The notes below the pieces were generated by a model, which saw nothing but the letters and a program-made list of their open reading frames with translations, ran no database searches and was not told the origin of the DNA. 64,000 nucleotides of DNA from Rhineura floridana (Eukaryota > Chordata > Lepidosauria > Squamata > Rhineuridae). Of the stretch, positions 13,701 to 22,700 are shown in pieces. The DNA is taken from positions 7,595,001-7,659,000 of the forward strand of contig NC_084495.1 in assembly GCF_030035675.1 (NCBI RefSeq), read 5' to 3'. The position numbers and the translations under genes were made by a program. Position 1 is the first letter of the stretch. Each line of letters opens with the position of its first letter.

Positions 13701-16700
13701 CATCTTGAGTTAAGCAATAAGTTAATGTAAGTCCTCCCATTGTCCAAATAGGCATTCGCTTGAAATTGACATCTATATGAAATACATTCTGGTGTAGCCA
13801 GAGGAGTAACGTCTTCAGTCCATTGCATAATAAATGGTGGGTATTTATCCTTCCATGCTCAAAGTATAAATCTCTTAGTGACCATAAGGGCTTGCAAAAT
13901 GCACCTTGTTGTCCTGCTGTTAACCCCCATACTACAGGAATAAAATGTAAAAGTGCATGAACATCCGCAAATATCAAGGATTTCACCAGTACAAAATTAA
14001 TAGGGATAACAACTTCAGACCAGAAAGAATATATCATTGGACAAGCCCACATCATATGCGTCAATGAGGCATTCTCAGCATCACACCTCCAACCTCTATC
14101 TGTATTGGACAGTGCCTTCCTATACAAATGTTGTGGAGTCCAAAACTTCAAAATATTAATTTTTGCTGAATCAATCTCAATTTCAAATCCAAGGAAACAT
14201 TCCTTATCATTTTTTTCCATTGTTTAGGCAGTATAATGCATTCTAATTCCCTATTCCACATCTCTCTGATTTCCTGAACTTCTACTTTACAAAGATCCAT
14301 TAAACATTTATAAACAACTGATCCAGTAATTACCTCCAACAATTTACGAGATGCCAAAGCACTCAGAACAGATGGGTCATAAACAAATATTAACAACTGT
14401 TGTAACTGAAGATAGCGTCATTCCACAGTCATCGGTAACTTACATTTAAGCTGTAAAATAGGAAATGACAAAAATTCTCCATCTGAGCCTATCCGCTGAT
14501 CTAATGTATATATCCCACATTCAACCAATTTCTTCCACAAAAAAAGACTGTCTATCTTCAAATCTGGATTGCCCCATAAAGTGAATTTAGCAGGGCCATA
14601 TGGGTCAAATTGTAACTGATGAGCCACTATCTGCCATGTCTCTCTAGTTGAAGGTGGTATCAGTCCTTTCTTTTTATTATATGTAGACATCCAAGTCTAC
14701 ATATAGTAGTCATCCAAAGAAGGGTACATATAGTCATCCAAATGACTACATTTGGACTACATATAGTCATCCAAAGAAGGGTATTAAATAAGCCATCTCT
14801 AAAATTATTCAAGCTGGGGTATTCGTAGAAGGTGAAACTTGCGAGTCATACGTACATGCTAACAAATATTTCTTATGATATAAGCTAGTATCTGGAAAAT
14901 TAAAACTGCCTTCCGATATTGGCAGCTGCATTCTGGTAAGTGAAAAATGAGGCGGAAAATTACCCCAAATGAGCATCCCATTCATCTTTTAAAAAAACAT
15001 TTGGGGAATATGTAATAAAATATCACGGTGTATATATTGTCTGTGGCAGAATATCAATCTGAAATGTATTAACCTTACCCCAAATACTAATTTTTAAATT
15101 ATTATTATTATTATTATTATTTCCATTTATAAACCACTTACTATCTAAAAGATCTCAAAGCGGTTTACAATAGAATACACAAGGTACAATAAAAAATATC
15201 AAATTAATTTACAAAGCAAAATACATAAACAATATCCATATACATAAACACAGTATAAAAGTCAGAATTCACCAAGGGAAGCCTGTAAGCTGCCTTCCCT
15301 GCTCTGTGCAAGTGTCAGAAAACTGAAATGGCTTGCTGCCATTTCTCTTGCCTCTCCTTCCTCCTGGGGGGGGGGCAGTGGAAGCCCCCACCAGCTGCAA
15401 GGCTCCAGGACTCAAGCCTCGGCGGGCCTGTGTGTCCATTGTTCTGAAGACGGAGCATCTCACCGGTAGGCAGGTTGTGATCAGAGAGCAGGGCGGGCTT
15501 TAGCTGGGGGCCAAAGAGGTGGCCATTGTGTTGATGCTGATGGGGGACTGCATGTGACCCCCACAATAGGGAAAATCAGAGGCCCACTCTGCCTTGTCTG
15601 CATAGCTCCAGTGACTGGTCCCATGGCCAGGAGGACCTGCCTCTGAGGGGGCCCCCTCCGAATCTTCCTCCGGCATCTCCATCTGCACTGGCTAGTTGGG
15701 CGGCCAGCAGCAGCAGCAGCAAGAGGAGGAGGAGGAGGTGGTGGTGGCGGCGGCAGAAGTCCAACCTCAGCCTCTCCCGGGCGCGTATCCTCGTCATGGC
15801 TCCACACAGGGTCTCTCCAAGCCCGTCAGAGTGTGCAAGCATCATTTTGTGCTGTGTCTTGAGCAGCTCCTCCAGTTCTGCATCCTGTGGCTGTTGCTGC
15901 AGTGGGGCAGCCGCCACCGTCTCTTCCATGATCGATGAAATAGTTGTTTCCTAACGTAAGTATTTCCTCTGTCAGGACAAGTCCACCCATTGCTTGGAGA
16001 GGACTAATACTTGTAGCATCTGTAAGTGGGCATTGCTTAAATCTTTCTGTTGTGACCTTTCACGACAAGATAAGAGGAGCTGTGGCATCTTGTCTTATAT
16101 TTATTGATGTCTTCTGTGGAACTTCAAAAGAGATAAGGCGTCCCCCACCAGGATTATTAGAGCTAGCAATTCCACAAGCAACACCGGGGATTATCTCTAC
16201 TTCATTCCATTTCAGATCCACAACTTGCCGACCTTCCTTTGGCTCTTATGTAGGCGATGTCACCGTTGCTTGTGATCGTGGCGAGACGATGTCAGGTTCC
16301 ACAGTGGCCAATACTGGCCTGTTTGGCTAGGTGCCTCTGTCTCTGTCCATCCAGAGATTGGAGGACTGTAAAATGACTGTTCACAGTTTGTACCTTCGTA
16401 GCCTTCATTGCAAACACAGAGATAGCCGTCAGCATTACTGCTGCAGTTGCCATGGCGACAAGGGTTACTGGCAGATGGATCTGAAACAAACTGGCAGTTG
16501 GTCCCGGTGACCCCCGGGGAGCAGGCCCAGCTCTAGGCAGGCGGAAGCGAGAGGAAAAGCAGCAGCAGGCAGTGAGGCACGGTGCAGAGCTTTGCCAGCA
16601 CCGACGAGCAGGTGCCATTATTCCTGCAGGGCTGGCTGAGGCAGGGGTCGGTGGAGCTGTCGAGGGGCACAGTGGCAGTGGTCAGCCCGCAAGACTGGCA

Positions 16701-19700
16701 TGGCGGTGCTGGGCCAGGCTGAGGAGCAGCAGCAGGAAGAGCAAAACAGAGCGGGGCATAATGGTGCGGTCGACCGCCCCCCCCCCGAGGAAGGCAAGGA
16801 GCGAGGCCAAAATTTAAGTAATGCCCAGCTATCCAAATTACTAGAGAGCTCCTTCATCAACTTATTTAAATTCAGTTTAATCATTTGAAAAATATATCTC
16901 GGAAACAACATACCTAAGAATGGTCACCAACAAAATCACCAGTTAGTATACAAAGTAGGCCATCTGCAATTGCCCATTGGCATTAATTCAGATTTTGACC
17001 AATTCATTGTATACCCCAAAGTCCCACCAAAACCATTGATTATTTTTATTAATTCTGGTATAGATGTTTCACGTCTGCTAATCAGTAGTAATAAATTGTG
17101 TGCATATAATGTTAATTTAAATTCCCTATTCTGTCTGAACACTGGGTGACCTTGGGCCAGTCACTGCCTCTCAGCCTCAGAGGGAGGCAATGGGAAACCC
17201 CCTCTGAATACCGCTTGCCATGAAAACCCTGTTCATAGGGTCGCCGTAAGTCGGGACCGGCTTGAAGGCAGTACAACCAATATTCTGTCTGATGTAAAAA
17301 TATTTAATACTAGAACTGGGGGTCCTCCAATGATGCCGAACGGGGAGAGAGGCAGAGCAGACAAAATGGAAGTACTTCTTCACACGGCACAATTTGCTTC
17401 CCCAAGATGCAGTGATGGCCACAAACATGGAGGGTTTTTAAAACATTAGATGAGACAAATTCATGGAGGATAAGGCTGTCGGGGGCTACTAGCCATGATG
17501 GCTGTGTACTGCCTCCAGTATCAGAACAGCATGCCTCTGAACCCCAGTTGCTGGGAATCAGAATTGGGGAGAGTTGCTCTTGCACTCAGGTCCCGCTTGC
17601 CGGCTACTCATAGGCATCTGATTGGCCACTGTGAGAACAGGATGGTGGATTAGATCCAGTAGGGCTCTTCTGGTGTCACTGCTTTTTAAAAACACCTCTC
17701 CGTATTGACATCAAGGTAATGGAGTATGCTGAGTCTGATGCTGCAAAAAGAAGGCACTCCAAACAAATGGATTCATGTGGGGGCAGGGGTGGGGGCTGAG
17801 TCGCTGAGTAACAGAGACTGTTAGAGTGCTTATGCCCAAGTTGCTCCTGTTAGAAGACATTGCAGCTCATGATAACCAATCTGAAATCAAGCTGGTTTAT
17901 GCAACCGAATCATTACATTCTTTGGGGAAGGGTCATGTTTTAGTGGTACCTTTAGAAGTCCTACAGTGCTAAATGCTTAATGGATGGGGAAACTGCCTTG
18001 TATGGCCACCTCTCTGGTCAGTTGGTTGGCCTAAGACGAGCCTTTACAACTTGTGAGCCACCAAGCCAAGTGCAGCCCATCGAGCCTCTAGGTTCAAGGT
18101 CACCAGTATAGTGCCCGTGGGCACCAAAGTGCTCGCCAGTACCTCCTATGTGCCTGTTAACGCTCTCAGTAACTATTCCCTGGAAAATCCGCAATACACA
18201 AGAGACTGTTAGCTCTTCCTGTTCAGTTCCTGTTTTCACTGACTTAACCCCCACCTTAAAGAGGACCGCATTTCATAGGATGCCAGGATTTGACAGCCAT
18301 CTTCCCATTTGTTCTGATCACAGAAGAGGTGCAAAGAACTTACCTCTGTGAGCAAGTGTGGTGGTGGCTGATGTGCGTCTCTTTCTCCCCATTGATGGTG
18401 GTGGTTGACGGTTTGTCCCCTGCAAAGCCCACCTCATGTTGTTTCTTTTTCTGCTCTTGCTCCCACGGTGTCCAGAGCAGTTTCTCAAAATTCCAAAGGT
18501 ACCAACAGGTCCCAAAAGGTTGGCGAGCCCTACTCTTAAACGGTCAGGAAACCCGCTGGCTCAGCTGCTGGCCTAGGAGAATGTGTATGCTCATCTTGGC
18601 GGGTCCTGAGTTCTGCAAGCAGGATCTCTAGGTCATTGGCAACTGGACTTTCAGGGACTATGATCCGGTTCTGTCCTATATCTCTGTCTGCCATGTCTGA
18701 GTACTGTGGAAATTCCCACATGTATGGGATCCTCTCTGGTCTTGCTCCCTTAATTGGACAGGAATTGCCTACAGGCTTCACCAGAGCAGCAAAGCCATGT
18801 AGCAGCTGAGGAGTGAAATGACTCAATAGCCTGATTCTGTGACTTGAGCTGCTGGCTTTAAATCAGTGGCAGGTTTGTTAGGATCATTATGTGTTTCAGA
18901 TTGTCCCTTTCCTTTCTCGTTTCAGCCCCCAGCAGGTGCCGATGGCTGAGTATTTCGTGCCTCCTGCTCCTCCTCCCCCTCCCCCAGTCATACCCTCTGC
19001 TCAAACTGCCTTTGACAGCCCTATCTCTGCCCCTCCCACCATGGTGCCGAATGCGGCCGCGGCCGCCACCGCCACTCACTCATCTTATGCACCTTCCCCT
19101 CCTCCTGCCCCACCTTGTCCTTACTCTGCTTCTCCCCCTCAGTCCGGCCCCATGGGGCCTCCTGTTGCCCCTCCCCCCCCTCCTCCCGGCCCCCCAATGA
19201 TCACCACCTCCCCGGCTCACTCGGCATCTCCCCCGGGTGTTACAGTTGAACCGCGGAAGCCTCAGTGCCCTCTGATCCCAATGAGTGATGCCAGGAGCGA
19301 TCTGCTTGCTGCAATTCGCAGAGGTGAGTGCCTGCTTTGCTGTGTTTGTGATGGCCCCTAGAGCACACAGGCCCCGTGCCTTTGTTTGTTTATTTATTTA
19401 TTTATTTATCTATTTATTTATTAAACTTGTATACCGCCCCATAGCCGAAGCTCTCTGGGCGGTTTACAATAACTAAAAACAAATACAATTTAAAATACAT
19501 CTTTTAAAAACAATTTAAAACACAATTTAAAATTTTAAAACAATATAGAACACATGCTAAAATGCCTGGGAGAAGAGGAAAGTCTTGACCTGACATCGAA
19601 AAGACAACAGTGTTGGCGCCAGGTGCACCTCGTCAGAAAGATCATTCCATAATTTGGGGGCCATCACTGAGAAGGCCCTCTCCCATGTTGCCATTCTCCG

Positions 19701-22700
19701 AGCTTCCCTCGGAGTAGGCACCCGGAGGAGGGCCGTTGATCTTGAACGTAGTGTACAGGTGGGTTCGTGTCGGGAGAGGCGTTCCATCAGGTATTGTGGT
19801 CCCAAGCCATGTAAGGCTTTATAGGTCAATACCAGCACCTTGAATCGAGCTCGGAAACATAAAGGCAGCCAGTGCAAGTGGGCCAGAATCGGTTTTATAT
19901 GTTTGGACCGTCTGGTCCCCGTTACCAATTACAAAATTCTACGTCCTGCTCTTGTTTAAAAAACTCAAAGCCTATGGGTGCCAGTGCACTCGACAGTTCC
20001 TCCTACGGCGCCTATTAAAGGTCTCAGTAAATATCCCACAATGCATGTGAGACCGTTTGCTCCTGTTTACACTGGTTTGGCCTCTCCCATATTGAATACA
20101 GCCCCTTAAATATGCCCATATTTCATTGGATGGCAGGATTTTATGGGGGAAGGGCCGTAGCTCAGTGGTGGAGCATCTGCCTTGCATCCAGAAGGTCCCA
20201 AATTCAATCCCCAGCATCTCCAGGTAGCTCTGGGAGAGACCCCTGCCTGAAACCCTGGAGAGCTGCTGCCAGTCTGTGTAGGCAGTACTGAGCTGAATGG
20301 ACCAATGGTCTGACTCAGTATATGGCACCTTCCAATGCTCCTGTAAGATTGGGTGCACATCTCCCCTTTCATTCTGAACAGAGGAGAGGTGCAAAGAGCT
20401 TCTCTCTGTGAGTGAGCATGGTGGTAGCCTTTTCCCATTGATTGTGGGGGGTGTTGCTGATTGGGGGGGGCAATGCCTGCACCAGTTTGTGGCTCTGTCT
20501 CTTTGTTTGCTCTTTGAGGTGTGGCAGCCAGTTTGTATTACGTCATGACAGCCATTTTGTGGTTGGCGTCCACACACCACTTTCTCTAACTTCCAAATGC
20601 GCCCCACCCAAAAGGTTGGCTGCCTCTGAACGAATGCAGAATCAATAACAATCAAACAAATAAAGGGGTTGGGGGAGGAGATGGAGACTGGCCGTAACCA
20701 GGCCTGTGCAAATTGATCATTGTCCCACAATTCCTTCCGCCACCCTTTCCACGATGTGTGTTCTGCTGCTTTTTGGTGAGAAAGAGATGTGGAGTCCCAT
20801 GTTCCTTTGCAGGTTGGATTAGGGAAGGAGCAGTGATTATCATCTACAGTGGCTCTGAGCTTTGGACGGTGCAGTGCAGCTGCAGAGGAAACCTCTGCTC
20901 CCTTCTGCAGATCCAAACTGGAGAGAAAGGCTAGAGATGGACATCTGGGCAATCAGTGCCGAGACAAGCCCCAGATTTCCCTCTGGCTTCAGCATGGAAG
21001 CGTGGATGGAGATGGCCACTGGAGTTACCCAACACCAAAACAAGCCCCAACTCTCAAGTTTGGAGCTAGAGGGTGGCGGGGATTGCCCTTGCTGTTGTGC
21101 TGGGCTTCCACAGTTGCTTGAAGCTCAGAGCAACCACTGGAACCCCATTTGAGGCTTGGGACGGGGGTAGAGAGTGGAGACCCATGTCTCGCCACTTGAA
21201 GTGCTCAGCGTGAAGTCAGGAACCAACAGCCCAATCCTAGGTGTGTCTGCTCGGAAGTAAGTCCCACTGAGTTTAATGGGGCTTACTCCCAAGTAAGGGT
21301 GCATAGAATTGCACTTACTTGGCAGCAAGCCCCACTGAGCGCAGTGAGTTTTATTTCGGATTAGACATGTATAGAATTGTGTTTAAAGGGAGGGACATGG
21401 TCCAGACTAGGGATGGGCTCCTTTGGCCAGCGCTGGTTCAAAAGCATTCCATCGATCCTAACAGGCTGAAGACACTTTGAGTTCATTCTGTGTCTGCTAG
21501 CCACTACTTTTACCGATCCATGGGTTTTTTCACTTGGATATTGATATTTTTAAGGAAATATTAATATTTAAAATATTGATATTTTGAAGGAAATATCAAT
21601 ATTTTAAAAGGAAATATTGACTACCATTCTTACAATCGATTTTTAGAGGTGGATGTTTTTTTAAAAAGTCCCTTTTCAAAAATAGCTGTGGAAATTTGCT
21701 ACATTAAGATCTAATGAGAACAAGCAAATTAATGGAAAATTCAGTTCCAAATCCGAATTGGGTGGACTTCTAGCACATCCCTAGTCCAGGCAAAATCAGT
21801 CCTTGACTCCAGCCAAATATGTGGAGCTCTGAACTTCGAATCCTCCACATGATCAGGAACCCCAATCACACAAGGTTTCCAGTTGCATGGAGGATCATAA
21901 GCCTCCTCTGTGGGACCCTCCAAACACGCATCCCACTGTCCTGCTCAATGTTCAAAGGTTGGAGTTTGGAGATGGTGGGAACAGGGGCATTGAAAGTGCA
22001 GTGCCAGACTTTGCGTACCTGCTTGCCCTTTCTCTTTCCAAACGGAACACCTGAAGACGGCTTGTCTAGGAGTCTTAAAAACTATTAAACCTTTGAGGAG
22101 TGACTGAAAGAACTGGGCATGTTTACCCTTGAGAAGAGAAGACTGAGGGGAGATAGGATAGCACTCTCCAAGTGCTTGAAAGGTTGTCACACACAGGAGG
22201 GCCAGGATCGCTTCTTGATCCTCCCAGAGTGCAGGACATGGAATAATCGGCTCAAATTACAGGAAGCCAGACTGAACATCAGGAAAAGCACTGTTAGAGC
22301 AGTACGGTAATAGAACCAATGACATAGGGAGGTGGTGGGCTCTCCGACACTGGAGGCATTCGAGAGGCAGCTAAACAGCCACCTGTCGGTGATACTTCAT
22401 GTTGGATCCTGCATTGAGCAGGGGGTTGGACTTGATGGCCTCATAGGCCCCCTCCAACTCTACTATTCTATGATTCTGTGGCTTGTGGCCCTTGGATATC
22501 CATTGCTTCCTTGGTGGGAGACCTTATCAGATTTCCAGATTCCTCCTCATTCACTGCCTTAATCCAGTCTGCAGGTGAGGCATGGGGAACCTGATCTGGC
22601 CAGCAGGCTCAATCCTGATCTCCTCTTCCCTTTATAGGCAAAATTTGATAGGTGGGCAGACCCACACGCCCATCAGTCACCCGACATCACAGTGACATCA

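Larger units (their letters stand above)
15085..16821 (-). pseudogene. chimeric retrocopy: DNER + unknown + CA9-like + L2 3' tail
   Basis: On the minus strand, in sense order, are: a DNER piece (16,821 to ~15,940), a piece I cannot name (~15,940-15,700; [17 protein letters not shown]), a carbonic anhydrase piece (~15,800-15,310) and an L2-type 3' tail with (AAT)n (15,280-15,095). DNER is shown by signal peptide [20 protein letters not shown] 2 with [25 protein letters not shown] and [19 protein letters not shown], all matching human DNER. The anhydrase is shown by [28 protein letters not shown] and LRLQNNGHT, nearest CA9. There are no introns; frames are broken by several shifts and stops, so it is dead. 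It lies inside an L1 at TTAAATTT-like flanks. Confidence 0.82.
13506..17311 (-). mobile_element. 5'-truncated L1 LINE (ORF2), split by two later insertions
   Basis: The minus strand carries L1 ORF2 pieces: the reverse-transcriptase stretch [18 protein letters not shown] with [13 protein letters not shown] (16.84-17.14 kb) and the C-terminal [15 protein letters not shown]...FWSEVV (13.68-14.4 kb). LINE sequence occupies 13,506-15,082, 16,822-17,138 and 17,293-17,311. The middle gap is a chimeric retrocopy and the small gap a SINE fragment. The 3' end is A/T-rich. Its frames are broken many times, and a ~56-bp tandem duplication lies at 14,700-14,785. Confidence 0.85.

Noticed and set aside
15481-15807. 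Proline-rich ORF on the minus strand
   Set aside because: It is an out-of-frame reading of the Leu-codon run of the anhydrase-like retrocopy.
18889-19200. Leu/Pro-rich ORF overlapping WASF exon f
   Set aside because: A shadow frame of the proline-rich WASF exon.
20155-20230. A tRNA gene suggested by clear A and B boxes
   Set aside because: The body and tail match several other copies in this window, so it is a tRNA-derived SINE.
19972-20952. A 326-codon minus-strand ORF
   Set aside because: It runs through a SINE and two unrelated DNA repeats and has no domain; an accidental open frame.
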